NCBI GenBank assembly: GCA_030037545.1
Contig: JASHRF010000075.1
Coordinates: 1 to 34,035 of the forward strand
DNA: 34,035 nucleotides
Reading direction: 5' to 3'
From: Acidobacteriaceae bacterium
GTDB taxonomy: Bacteria; Acidobacteriota; Terriglobia; Terriglobales; Acidobacteriaceae
Part shown: piece by piece, positions 7,786-16,496 of the stretch
Position numbering within the stretch: position 1 is the stretch's first letter
Layout of the letters: every line of letters begins with the position of its first letter
Program-made: the position numbers and the translations under genes
The notes under the pieces: generated by a model
What the model saw: the letters and a program-made list of their open reading frames with translations, nothing else
What the model was told of the DNA's origin: nothing
Databases searched by the model: none

Positions 7786-9777
7786 ATGGACTTCCAGCTC
7801 GTCACCACCTACAAGCCGCGCGGCGACCAGCCGCGCGCCATCGACGAGCTTGTCCAGGGACTCGCCGCCGGCGAAAAGCACCAGGTGCTGCTCGGCGTGA
7901 CCGGCTCCGGCAAGACCTTCACCATGGCCAAGGTGATTGAGCAGTCCAACCGGCCGGCGCTGATCCTGGCCCACAACAAAACTCTCGCCGCCCAGCTCTA
8001 CCACGAGTTCAAACAGTTCTTCCCCTCCAACGCGGTCGAGTACTTCGTCAGCTACTACGACTACTACCAGCCCGAAGCCTACATTCCCGCCGGCGACCTG
8101 TACATCGAGAAAGAAGCCACCGTAAACGAGGAGCTGGACAAGCTGCGCCTCTCGGCCACGCGGAGCTTGTTCGAGCGCCGCGACTCCATCATCGTCAGCT
8201 CGGTAAGCTGCATCTACGGCCTGGGCTCGCCGGAAGCCTATTACGGCATGTTGCTGCTGCTCGAGAAAGGCCAGCGCATCAGCCGCAAAGACATCACCCG
8301 GCGTCTGGTCGAAATCCTCTACGAGCGCAACGACACCGATTTCCGCCGCGGGACGTTCCGCGTGCGCGGCGACGTGATCGAGGTCTTCCCCACCTACGAC
8401 GAGAGCGCGTACCGCATCGAGCTCTTCGGCGACGAGATCGAGTCGCTATCCCAGATCGACCCGCTCTTCGGCACGGTCAAACAAAAGTACTCGCGGCTGC
8501 CGATTTATCCCAAGAGCCATTATGTCGTCCAGCCGGAACGCAAGGCCGAAGCGATTGATTCGATCGTGAAAGAGCTGAACGAGTGGGTGGCGCAGCTTGA
8601 GGCCGAAGGCCGCATGGTTGAGGCGCAGCGCGTTCACCAGCGCACGCGTTTCGACCTGGAGATGATCAAGTCCATGGGCTACTGCCACGGCATCGAGAAT
8701 TACTCGCGGCATTTTTCCGGACGCCTGCCCGGCGAACCGCCGCCTACGCTTCTCGATTATTTTCCGCGCGATTTCTTGCTCTTTGTGGACGAGAGTCACG
8801 CTACGATTCCCCAGGTTCATGGCATGTGGCACGGCGACCGCAGCCGCAAGCAGACGCTCGTCGACTACGGCTTCCGCCTGCCTTCGGCCATGGACAATCG
8901 CCCTTTGAAATTCGACGAGTTCGAGAACCGCGTCGGCCAGGCCATCTATGTTTCGGCCACGCCCGGCCCGTACGAGCTCACGCGCTCGGCCGGCGTCGTG
9001 ATCGAGCAGGTGATCCGCCCCACCGGCCTCGTCGATCCCGAGGTCGAGATTCGCCCCGTCAAGGGCCAGATCGACGATCTGCTGGCCGAGATTCGCGACC
9101 GTGCCAAACGCCATGAGCGTGTGCTGGTGACCACGCTGACCAAGCGCATGGCCGAAGATCTGGCCGGCTACTACACCGAGGTTGGCGTGCGCTGCCGCTA
9201 CATGCACTCCGAAATCGAAACCCTGGAGCGCGTCAAGTTGCTGGCCGGCCTGCGCAAGGGCGAGTTCGACGTGCTCATCGGCATCAACCTGTTGCGCGAG
9301 GGCCTCGATCTGCCCGAGGTTTCCCTGGTCGCCATCCTGGACGCCGACAAGGAGGGATTTCTGCGTTCCGCCGGCTCGCTGATTCAGACCATGGGCCGCG
9401 CCGCGCGCCACGTGGAGGGCCGCTCCATTCTCTACGCCGACACGGTAACCGATTCCATGCGCCGCGCGAGGGACGAAACCAACCGCCGCCGCGAAATTCA
9501 GCGCGCCTATAACCAGGAGAATGGAATTACGCCGCAGTCCATCATCAGCCGCGTTGACATGGGCCTGGCGCAGATTCTCAAGGCCGAGTACGGCGAAGTG
9601 GCGGAGGAGGAAGCTGAAGGAATGCCGGAGTTCACCAGCCAGGAGCAATTGGACGCTTACATCGCCAAGCTCGAGACCGAAATGCGCGAGTCGGCGAAGA
9701 AGTTCGAGTTCGAAAAAGCCGCGCGCCTGCGCGATTCGATCAAGGATCTGCGGGAAAGAGAGTTCCTCTTCGGCTAA
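7786..9777 (+). CDS. uvrB: UvrABC excinuclease subunit B
   Basis: A 663-residue DNA-repair helicase-like ATPase of nucleotide excision repair, which receives damaged DNA from UvrA and then recruits UvrC. Visible parts are Walker A GVTGSGKT (37-44), the damage-verification beta-hairpin region with [12 protein letters not shown] at about 95, and the family signature [16 protein letters not shown]. They also include Walker B FVDESH (Asp335-Glu336), [10 protein letters not shown] of helicase motif VI, and the C-terminal UVR coiled coil (about 624-660) that binds UvrC. The length is normal. A TTG start six bases upstream is open, but the ATG fits the -10 position and homologues. The gene is monocistronic, and uvrA and uvrC are not nearby. 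Confidence 0.97.
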   Translation: MDFQLVTTYKPRGDQPRAIDELVQGLAAGEKHQVLLGVTGSGKTFTMAKVIEQSNRPALILAHNKTLAAQLYHEFKQFFPSNAVEYFVSYYDYYQPEAYIPAGDLYIEKEATVNEELDKLRLSATRSLFERRDSIIVSSVSCIYGLGSPEAYYGMLLLLEKGQRISRKDITRRLVEILYERNDTDFRRGTFRVRGDVIEVFPTYDESAYRIELFGDEIESLSQIDPLFGTVKQKYSRLPIYPKSHYVVQPERKAEAIDSIVKELNEWVAQLEAEGRMVEAQRVHQRTRFDLEMIKSMGYCHGIENYSRHFSGRLPGEPPPTLLDYFPRDFLLFVDESHATIPQVHGMWHGDRSRKQTLVDYGFRLPSAMDNRPLKFDEFENRVGQAIYVSATPGPYELTRSAGVVIEQVIRPTGLVDPEVEIRPVKGQIDDLLAEIRDRAKRHERVLVTTLTKRMAEDLAGYYTEVGVRCRYMHSEIETLERVKLLAGLRKGEFDVLIGINLLREGLDLPEVSLVAILDADKEGFLRSAGSLIQTMGRAARHVEGRSILYADTVTDSMRRARDETNRRREIQRAYNQENGITPQSIISRVDMGLAQILKAEYGEVAEEEAEGMPEFTSQEQLDAYIAKLETEMRESAKKFEFEKAARLRDSIKDLREREFLFG

Positions 9778-9968
9778 GGACCTTTCAAGTTACCCAGAAA
9801 AACCGCCGAATGACCCGCTGAGTTCGGCATGAACAATACCGGGGTTACAGTTTCAAGGCGTGGGTTAGAATTTCGTCAGTTGCGGGGAATCCTGGCCTGC
9901 GGCTTCCGCAATGTAGCCTGACCGGACGCAACTCTTCATCCGCCGCAATTCATAGATCAACTACAGTC

Positions 9969-10706
9969 CTATTTCACAGGCGCCGTAGCGCCGCTTTTCG
10001 GCAATGCGCAAATCTCCGGATCGACCGCCTTGTTCACCTCGAATTGATTCACGGTAATGTCCAGCGAGTAATGCCCGCCAAAATCCACGCTCATGGCATA
10101 GGGCGTCATAAACCCCGCGTCCGTCTTCCGGTAATCGGAGAAGCTGGTCGTTACGTCCACGTCCTGATCTTGGATCTTACCCTTGAAATTCATTGACTTG
10201 ACCAGGTAGGTCGAGGAATCGAACACGTAGGTTGTCTCCAGGTTGTCCTTGGTAGTCAACTTGACGGTATACGTGTTGGCGTCTTTGGCAAGCAGATCGA
10301 CTTTGCTGCCCTTGGCTGCATAGTCGTAAAGGTCTCCGCCCGCGTAAATCTGGCTCTTTCCTCTGAGGTATTGGTCGTCGGGCATGGGCGTGGGATCGTT
10401 GATCCCCGCCGCCGGATTCACGATCCACCCGCCCTTGTCGGTGTAGCACTGCACGATCGTGCCCCCGTTAAACTCTGTTTCTGACCGGGACGCGACGCCT
10501 TCCAGAACCCTCACCGTGGTCCGCATCTCGTTTCCCATCATCTGGGTTGTCATCTCCATCGAGATTGACTTCACTTTGCTGATCGCGTCTTTGCCCCCGA
10601 CAGCGGCCAGGTTCCTGGCCACAATGTCGGCGGCGGTCTGCGCGCTCAAGGAAACAGCGCCCAACAAAGCTGAAACCACAAGGATGCCGCGGATGTTTCC
10701 TCGCAT
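9969..10706 (-). CDS. secreted LolA-like lipoprotein-sorting protein
   Basis: A 245-residue exported protein with an N-terminal signal peptide ending near LSAQ (residue 22). The mature part begins TAADIVARNLAAVGGKDAI, a motif seen in outer-membrane lipoprotein-sorting-type (LolA/LolB-like) proteins, then runs as predicted beta strands that should form a half-barrel. Conserved-looking elements are GGWIVNPAAG, the turn after DQYLRGK, and repeated strand pairs such as DNLETTYVFDSSTYLVKSM. A longer open frame exists upstream, but the ATG at 10706 immediately precedes the signal sequence and has GAAGGT about 7 bases before it. The role is unproven. These proteins are usually annotated from fold similarity and may bind a lipid or another hydrophobic ligand in the periplasm. 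Confidence 0.75.
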   Translation of the reverse strand: MRGNIRGILVVSALLGAVSLSAQTAADIVARNLAAVGGKDAISKVKSISMEMTTQMMGNEMRTTVRVLEGVASRSETEFNGGTIVQCYTDKGGWIVNPAAGINDPTPMPDDQYLRGKSQIYAGGDLYDYAAKGSKVDLLAKDANTYTVKLTTKDNLETTYVFDSSTYLVKSMNFKGKIQDQDVDVTTSFSDYRKTDAGFMTPYAMSVDFGGHYSLDITVNQFEVNKAVDPEICALPKSGATAPVK

Positions 10707-11122
10707 GGATCTACCTTCGCTTTTCGCGTGCCTCGGCGGCACAGGTTCCTTCGCCGCAATAGTGTAGCCCAAAAGCAGCGCTTCCTTTCGTTGGAAATGG
10801 GGATTCTCCACAAAATAGAGAATTTCTTCAAGAGGGCGTAAGCTTATGTTGAGGCCCGCTTCATAGCCATTCACATCCGCATGGGCGTCGTTTGCCCTGC
10901 TCGACAACATTTGAGGCAAGGGTTTGGAAGCCCTTTTGCCGTTGGCTGTACAGAAATTGCGAAACCGCTCCAAGCTCCACCCGATAGGCGATGCGGTTCG
11001 TCTGTGAATCAGCCATAGTGATTTAGATCACAGGCCCCGCAGCCTCTCCGATAGAAAATCAACCTTAAGGGAGGCCGAAGAGCGCTTCCCCGTCTGCGTG
11101 CGAAAATCATCTTGGAGCCTCA
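10707..11122. other. divergent intergenic region upstream of ccmF
   Basis: This gap separates the minus-strand LolA-like gene and the ccm cluster. It contains a stem ATTCTC/GAGAAT at 10803-10823 and the CRP/FNR-type palindrome at 11017-11032. A GGGAGG-like run near 11069 precedes no start codon that I accept. No gene was seen. Confidence 0.6.
11017..11032 (+). promoter_or_regulatory. candidate CRP/FNR-family operator
   Basis: The sequence AGTGATTTAGATCACA matches the CRP/FNR-superfamily pattern TGTGA-N6-TCACA, with perfectly complementary GTGAT and ATCAC arms. It ends about 90 bases before the ccmF ATG, a distance suited to activation. FNR- and CRP-type control of cytochrome c maturation is known in other bacteria. 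Whether this site is used here is unknown. Confidence 0.45.
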
Positions 11123-13237
11123 ATGGCAACTTTTGGTAGTTTTGCGCTTCTGATCGCTTTGGCGCTCGCGGCTTATAACTTCCTTGCCGGGACGGTTGCG
11201 CTCTCGGCGATTGCGGCCGGGCCAGCGTTAGCCTGGCGTCCGAACCGCCTGCAAATCCTGCTGGGCAGGATCGCGGACCGCATTTCCCCGGAGCGGCTCG
11301 CCGACACCGCGCGGCGCGCCGGGATTGCCGGGTTCTTCGCCGTCACTGCGGCCGCTTTCGCGCTGGTTTATGCAGTCTTTACCAACGATTTTTCCATCAC
11401 TTATATCCTCGAACACTCCAACCGCGCGCTTCCCGCGCCTTACAAGTTCGCCGCGCTGTGGAGCGGCCAGGAGGGCTCGCTGCTGCTGTGGGCGTGGCTG
11501 CTGGGCGCCTACGGTTTCGTCCTGCGCTTGCGCCACAAGACCGACGTCAAGCTCTACGCCTATGCGGGCGTCATCCTGGCCGGCATCCAGGTTTTCTTCC
11601 TGCTGGTCATCAACTTTGCCGCGCCGCCGTTCTCGCTCTTTTCCGGCCCCCTTCCCGCCGACGGCAACGGCCTCAATCCGCTCCTCCAGTATCCGGAGAT
11701 GGTGATTCATCCGCCCATGCTCTACTTGGGCTACGTGGGCTTCTCGGTTCCCTTTGCCTTTGCGCTCGGCGCGCTGATGATGCGCTACCCCGGCGAGAAA
11801 TGGATTCGCATCACCCGCACCTGGACCATGGTCACCTGGCTGTTTCTGACCTGCGGCATCTTCCTCGGTATGCACTGGGCTTACGCGGTGCTGGGCTGGG
11901 GCGGTTATTGGGGCTGGGACCCGGTGGAGAACGCCAGCTTCATGCCCTGGCTCACCGGCACTGCCTTTCTGCATTCGGTCATGATGCAGGAGCGCAAGGG
12001 GATGATGAAAAGCTGGAACGTGTGGCTCATCTTCTCCACTTTCCTGCTCACCCTGCTGGGCACGCTCCTGACCCGCGCCGGCCTGGTCAGCTCAGTGCAC
12101 GCCTTCGCGCAATCCTCCATCGGCACCTGGTTCGTCGTCTTCATGGGCATCGTGAGCGCGGTGTGCATCTTCACCTATATTCTGCAGCACTCCCATTTGA
12201 AGACTGAGCATCGCCTGGAGTCGCTGGTCAGCCGCGAATCGAGCTTTTTGTTCAACAATCTCGTCCTGCTGACGGCCTGCTTCGTCATCCTCTGGGGCAC
12301 GCTCTTCCCCATCATCTCGGAATACGTGCAAGGCTCGAAGGTCACGGTCGGCGCGCCGTTCTATAACCGTGTAGCCGTGCCCATCGGTTTGTTCTTGCTC
12401 TTCCTCACCGGCGTCGGCCCCCTCCTCCCGTGGCGGGCTACGTCGTTCAAAAGCCTGCGGCGGAACTTTGTTGTGCCCACCATTGCGCTGTGGGCCACGG
12501 TGATTGTCTGCCTGGCCGTGGGCGTGCGGCCGTGGAAGAACGGCGCGTATCAGAATGGCGATTTCTACGCGCTGGTGGCTTTTGCGGTAGCCGCAGCCGT
12601 GCTCTCGGCGATTATTTCGGAGTTTTTGCGCGGCGCGGCCGTCATCTCCAGGCAGACGCGGCGCAACCTCTTATCGGCCACCTGGCTGCTCACGCGCCGC
12701 AACACCCGCCGCTACGGCGGATACATTGTGCACATCGGCGTGGTGGTGGTGGTGATCGGCCTCGCTGGGCAGGCCTTCAATCGCAACGTGGAGCGCGAGC
12801 TGGGATTCCACGACCAGATGAGCGTTGGCCCTTACACGCTGCGCCAGGTGGGCGCAACCCAGGACACCAACGCCGATTACGACTCGAACTACGCCCTGCT
12901 GGACGTGTACAAGGACGGCAAGAAGGCTTTCCAGATGACCCCCGAGCGGCGCATCTATCACCTCGGCGAAGGCGACCAGCCCCAGACCATGGTTACCATT
13001 CACTCCACGCCGGAATGGGATTTGTACGTGGTCTATGAGGGCGTGAATCCAGACACCGGCCAACCGATCGTGAAGGCGTTTCTGAATCCGCTCGTCGGCT
13101 GGATTTGGTTTGGGCTGGCCATCATCGTGTTGGGCACGTTTGTGGCCCTGGTCCCGAGCCTGAGCCCGGCCACGGCAGCATCGCGCGCTCCGGCCGCGCC
13201 CCGCATGGCCGAGCACGCGCTCAAGGGAGGCGACTGA
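11123..13237 (+). CDS. ccmF: cytochrome c maturation heme lyase subunit CcmF
   Basis: A 704-residue polytopic inner-membrane protein of System I cytochrome c maturation, which takes heme from CcmE and attaches it to apocytochrome c with CcmH. The tryptophan-rich WWD heme-handling motif GGYWGWDPVENASFMPWL lies at about residues 258-275. FSLFSGPLPADGNGLNPLLQ and IHPPMLYLGYVG upstream are typical CcmF segments. A large periplasmic region precedes a last transmembrane helix near 655-675. TTGGAG stands about 7 bases before the ATG. The stop codon overlaps the next start (TGATG), so the cluster is an operon. CcmA-E are not in this window. At 704 residues it is somewhat longer than proteobacterial CcmF (about 650). 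Confidence 0.95.
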   Translation: MATFGSFALLIALALAAYNFLAGTVALSAIAAGPALAWRPNRLQILLGRIADRISPERLADTARRAGIAGFFAVTAAAFALVYAVFTNDFSITYILEHSNRALPAPYKFAALWSGQEGSLLLWAWLLGAYGFVLRLRHKTDVKLYAYAGVILAGIQVFFLLVINFAAPPFSLFSGPLPADGNGLNPLLQYPEMVIHPPMLYLGYVGFSVPFAFALGALMMRYPGEKWIRITRTWTMVTWLFLTCGIFLGMHWAYAVLGWGGYWGWDPVENASFMPWLTGTAFLHSVMMQERKGMMKSWNVWLIFSTFLLTLLGTLLTRAGLVSSVHAFAQSSIGTWFVVFMGIVSAVCIFTYILQHSHLKTEHRLESLVSRESSFLFNNLVLLTACFVILWGTLFPIISEYVQGSKVTVGAPFYNRVAVPIGLFLLFLTGVGPLLPWRATSFKSLRRNFVVPTIALWATVIVCLAVGVRPWKNGAYQNGDFYALVAFAVAAAVLSAIISEFLRGAAVISRQTRRNLLSATWLLTRRNTRRYGGYIVHIGVVVVVIGLAGQAFNRNVERELGFHDQMSVGPYTLRQVGATQDTNADYDSNYALLDVYKDGKKAFQMTPERRIYHLGEGDQPQTMVTIHSTPEWDLYVVYEGVNPDTGQPIVKAFLNPLVGWIWFGLAIIVLGTFVALVPSLSPATAASRAPAAPRMAEHALKGGD

Positions 13238-13920
13238 TGAGCAATCTCATTCCCTTCCCGCCCCAACCTGAACCGCCCGGGCCTCCCGCTGGCAGCGACC
13301 CCGAGAACGCGCCCAAGCCTGAAGACGCTCCGGCCTCCGATGTTTTCGAGTTCAAGCGCCCCCGGGGATCGGGCATTCCCGTCTGGGTCAAGACCGCGCA
13401 GGCTCTGCTGCTGGCCGTGGCCGTCTGTTTCTCGTTGGGCGCCACCAGTTCCGGCTCTCGTTTGCAGTATCTCGACCACCATTTGATGTGTACATGTGGA
13501 TGCGCGGAGTTGCTGGGCGAGTGCAATCATGTGGGCTGCACAGAATCGACGCAGGAACTGAACGAGCTGAAGGCCGGCATCGCCGCCGGCCAGAGCGACC
13601 AGCAGATTTTTGATGCCTTCGTGGCCAAATACGGCGCCACCGTGCTGGCCGCGCCGCCCGCCCAGGGCTTCGACCTTGTCGCCTGGATTGCGCCCTTTGC
13701 CGTCTTTGCCGCGGCGCTGTTGGGAACCATCCTGCTCATCCGGCGCTGGGGCGGGCTGCGGGGGTCCAAGCCGCGGCCGGGAGATGCCGATTTGGCCGCC
13801 GGCGACTTTTCCGCTCTGGAGCCGGCCGAGCGCGAGCGCCGCGAAAGAATTCGAAGGGAGACGGAAATGGACGCTGGCTTCGACGGAGGCCCGGGCTTCA
13901 ACGGAGGATTGCCACGATGA
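13237..13920 (+). CDS. ccmH: CcmH-type cytochrome c biogenesis thiol protein
   Basis: A 227-residue protein. A proline-rich cytoplasmic N-terminus (1-45) precedes a transmembrane helix (52-70), a short periplasmic domain, a second helix (147-168) and a charged C-terminal tail. In classical CcmH the apocytochrome thiol chaperone motif is LRCxxC. Here the equivalent segment LMCTCGCAELLGECNHVGC has five cysteines (85, 87, 89, 96, 101). The following helix pair, ELNELKAGIAAGQSDQQIFDAFVAKYG, is typical of CcmH. The start is the ATG overlapping the ccmF stop, with AAGGGAGG about 7 bases before. A longer frame from 13105 exists but would run inside ccmF. Its end overlaps the next gene by four bases (ATGA). 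Confidence 0.88.
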   Translation: MSNLIPFPPQPEPPGPPAGSDPENAPKPEDAPASDVFEFKRPRGSGIPVWVKTAQALLLAVAVCFSLGATSSGSRLQYLDHHLMCTCGCAELLGECNHVGCTESTQELNELKAGIAAGQSDQQIFDAFVAKYGATVLAAPPAQGFDLVAWIAPFAVFAAALLGTILLIRRWGGLRGSKPRPGDADLAAGDFSALEPAERERRERIRRETEMDAGFDGGPGFNGGLPR

Positions 13921-14195
13921 CCGAAACCAGTGGATTGATTGCCGGATTTCTTCTCCTCTTTGCCCTCTTCGTTTACACCTTCTGGCCGGAGAACGGCTTC
14001 GCCAGCCAGCGCGAGAAGACCCGGCTCGATTTCCTGCTTGAGCGCAAGGAGCAGCTTTACGAGAATCTCCGCGATTTGAATTTTGAATACCGCGCCGGGA
14101 AATATCCCGAAGAGGATTTTCAGGCGCAGCGCGCGCAGCTTGAGGCTGAGACCGCGCACCTGCTGGCGGAGATCGAGCATTTGCAGCGGGCGTGA
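13917..14195 (+). CDS. small CcmI-like membrane/coiled-coil protein
   Basis: A 92-residue protein. One N-terminal transmembrane helix (7-23) is followed by a strongly helical, charged segment from about 35 to the end (TRLDFLLERKEQLYENLRDL, then FEYRAGKYPEEDF and QLEAETAHLLAEIEHL), probably a coiled coil. Its position directly after ccmH, with a four-base overlap, and its topology resemble the N-terminal membrane module of CcmI, which helps present apocytochrome to the CcmF/H machine. The TPR domain of full CcmI is absent. A role in the same complex is likely from context. The name CcmI is not secure from sequence alone. Confidence 0.75.
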   Translation: MTETSGLIAGFLLLFALFVYTFWPENGFASQREKTRLDFLLERKEQLYENLRDLNFEYRAGKYPEEDFQAQRAQLEAETAHLLAEIEHLQRA

Positions 14196-14641
14196 AGGCG
14201 CCGCGCCTCTCCAGCCGGAGCACCCTGAGCGGCCGGAGTGCGCGTGGCCCCGCGAACAGATCTTCGTCCGCGGGGTGGCTGAGCGCAGGGAGTCGAAGCA
14301 TCTACGGTTCGTTCCCAGCCACGAAACTGCACGAAGGGATTTAGGAGCTGTTTCATAACTCTGTTTTGAAAGTGCTTCAGCCGTGCCAATAAGTTCTCCA
14401 GAAACGTGGGGCTTTATTGATTCCTGCAAAAGCAATGACCGCGTTCATCCCTGGCTCGATTCCGTCAGGAACTGTCATCCTGAGCGCAGTTGGCGCGGCT
14501 TTTTGCGCCAACGGAGTCGAAGGATCTGCGGTTGTCTTTCGGTCCGCTTCAGGAAATTTCTTATGCAGGCATCTATAGCTCCTGAGGGACGATTACAGAT
14601 ACAGACGGATTATGAGACCACTTCTAGGAAAACCGAACGAA
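14196..14641. other. intergenic stretch with two structured repeats
   Basis: Two related repeat-type segments are visible. One (about 14220-14312) contains the stem GGCCCCGCG/CGCGGGGTGGC and ends AGTCGAAGCATCTACGG. The other (14473-14530) starts TGTCATCCTGAGCGCAG, carries a perfect stem GTTGGCGC/GCGCCAAC (14489-14496 and 14505-14512), and ends AGTCGAAGGATCTGCGG. Both share the CCTGAGCG/GCTGAGCG and GTCGAAG boundaries. No gene was accepted here. Confidence 0.55.
14473..14530. repeat. TCATCCTGAGCG-type palindromic repeat
   Basis: A boundary TGTCATCCTGAGCG and a boundary GTCGAAGGATCTGCGG enclose a perfect 8-bp stem with an 8-base loop. A diverged relative lies at about 14220-14312. I know this kind of dispersed repeat from several soil-bacterial genomes, but its function is unknown. 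Confidence 0.5.
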
Positions 14642-15934
14642 ATGAAATCAACAGGAATTTTCGCAATCATCGCTGCTTTGTTCCTCACTGCCGTTTTCGC
14701 GCATGCGGCTACGGTTTCCGGCACGGTCACCGACAAGACCACCAGCAAGCCGGCCGCCGGCGATGCGGTGGTCTTGTTGGACGTGCAGGCCGGCATGGGC
14801 GAAGTGGCCCGCGCAGCCACCGACGCCAAGGGCCATTACACCCTCAACGAGCCCGGCAACGGGCCGTACCTGATCCGCGTCACCCACCAGGGCGCGGGCT
14901 ACTTTATTGCCGCGCCGCAGGGCGGAGGGCCAGGTGACATCCCAGTCTACGACGTGGCGGCTAAAGTGCACGGTGTCTACATCGAGGCCGATGTACTCGA
15001 GGCCGAAAGCGACAACGGCCAGCTCAAAATTGACGAGCGGTACTTTGTACACAACACCAGCTCGCCGCCCACTACGCAATGGAGCCAGCGCTCGTTTTCC
15101 ATCGTGCTGCCGGCGGACGCGACCGTGGGCGACGTGGGCGCGCAGCGGCCCACCGGTCTGCCCACCAGCGTCAAGCTCGATCCCGATGGGCCCAAGGGGC
15201 ATTACTCGTTCAACTTTCCCATCCAGCCTGACGATGGCGACAAAGACACCATGTTTCAGGTGAGCTACACGCTGCCTTACTCGGGCGGTACGTACACCTT
15301 CAAGACGCTGGAGACGTTGCCGGCCGACAATGTGGCCGTGCTTCTGCCTGAGACCATGAGCCTGGCCGGTGGCGCGGGCGCCAGCTTCAACCCCGTAAAC
15401 GCCGATCCCGGCGTGCAGACCTTCCTGGACAAGAATGTGGCCGCCAACAAGATGCTGGAGTTCACTGTCTCCGGCACCGGCGCGATTCCACGCGAGGCCC
15501 AGGGTGGTCCGCAAAGTGGATCGCAGGGCGCTGATCAGGGCGCGGCGGCGACGCCCGGTGGCGGCATCGGGCAGCCCATCGATACGCCCGATCCGCTGAG
15601 CAAGTACAAATGGTGGATCCTCGGCGGTGTGATACTGCTATTGGCCACGGCCGCGGCCTTCCTGCTGCGCAAGCCGGAGGCGGCCATGGCGGGAGCGCCG
15701 GGAATGGCGGTTCCGCTGGGCGGTGCGGTTGCGCCGCTAGGGGCGCCTCAGGCCAGTTCGGCCGTGTACGCCGCTCCGGCGGTCACGCACAACGCAGCGC
15801 TCCTGAACGCCCTCAAGGAAGAGCTGTTTGCGCTGGAGAGCGAGAAGCTGTCCGGGACCCTGTCGGTCGCAGAGTATACAGAAGCCAAGGGCGCGCTGGA
15901 GACGGTACTCAAGCGGGCGCTGAAGAGAAGCTAG
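14642..15934 (+). CDS. exported carboxypeptidase-regulatory-domain membrane protein
   Basis: A 430-residue protein. A signal peptide (1-22, cleavage near AHA-A) leads into a carboxypeptidase-regulatory-like beta-sandwich (24-110: TVSGTVTDKTTSKPAAGDAV, then DAKGHYTLNEPG). A second beta-rich region (115-285) follows, then a Gly/Gln-rich linker, one transmembrane helix at about 324-344, and a cytoplasmic tail. The tail ends in a helical segment, ELFALESEKLSGTLSVAEY then KGALETVLKRAL, that looks like a SHOCT-type oligomerisation motif. The preferred start is the ATG at 14642, right before the signal sequence; an in-frame ATG ten codons upstream is less likely. It lies 446 bases after the ccm genes on the same strand. 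It may work with them, but the repeats between make co-transcription uncertain. Confidence 0.75.
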   Translation: MKSTGIFAIIAALFLTAVFAHAATVSGTVTDKTTSKPAAGDAVVLLDVQAGMGEVARAATDAKGHYTLNEPGNGPYLIRVTHQGAGYFIAAPQGGGPGDIPVYDVAAKVHGVYIEADVLEAESDNGQLKIDERYFVHNTSSPPTTQWSQRSFSIVLPADATVGDVGAQRPTGLPTSVKLDPDGPKGHYSFNFPIQPDDGDKDTMFQVSYTLPYSGGTYTFKTLETLPADNVAVLLPETMSLAGGAGASFNPVNADPGVQTFLDKNVAANKMLEFTVSGTGAIPREAQGGPQSGSQGADQGAAATPGGGIGQPIDTPDPLSKYKWWILGGVILLLATAAAFLLRKPEAAMAGAPGMAVPLGGAVAPLGAPQASSAVYAAPAVTHNAALLNALKEELFALESEKLSGTLSVAEYTEAKGALETVLKRALKRS

Positions 15935-16496
15935 GGCCTGTCAACACTGCCGGGGCGGATGGCGTTGCCAGCCAAAATCGGGTCAGACACCGGGGTTCCC
16001 GCGCACCGGTCATTGGTGCGTGGGGTGGAGACGTGGCGAAGGACGACGGCTCAAAGTGGCGCACTGGTGCTGAATCAGAAGCTGCTCCACCCAGGCGTAA
16101 CGCTTGGCCCGGTGGCGGCTCTCAAAACGGATCGCTTCGCTGGCCGAGAGAAACCCGCGAATCGGCTCCAGGCTCAATTGCTCGGCTTGCTGCATGCGGA
16201 TGATCAATCTCCAGCATGACCACCCCTACAGGCTCATCTTGCATTGGAAAAGAGTGCTTTGGGATTTGGCTCGGATTCGTGGTATACTTCGGCCGCTGTT
16301 CCAGCGCGTATTTCCCCGGTAGCAATCTTCGACGCGTGATCGCCTTGAGACCAAACTCTATTTTGAGCCGATTCGTCGCAGCAAAAGAGTATAGGTTCGT
16401 GCAATGAGGCGCGGAAGCGCCCGCCGAGTTTAAATCAATTCCCTGATCACGACAGATTTCCCGAGACAGCGCTGTTACCAAAAGCAAGGAGATCCT
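15935..16496. other. accessory intergenic stretch with transposase fragment
   Basis: The stretch holds the transposase fragment at 16010-16195 and, just beyond its 3' end, the sequence GGGTCAGACA (15980-15989), which may be the old element end. The remaining bases up to the Shine-Dalgarno sequence AAGGAG (16486-16491) of the next gene show no gene and no clear promoter pair. Confidence 0.5.
16010..16195 (-). pseudogene. fragment of a DDE transposase/integrase
   Basis: An ATG at 16195 opens MQQAEQLSLEPIRGFLSASE and continues through AKRYAWVEQLLIQHQ before a stop at 16010. I recognise this as the N-terminal helical region of a family of DDE integrase-type transposases, whose full length is several hundred residues. 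Only about 61 codons remain, with no catalytic part. The inverted-repeat-like GGGTCAGACA follows at 15980-15989. The identification is by recall of the family pattern and should be tested by a search. Confidence 0.5.
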
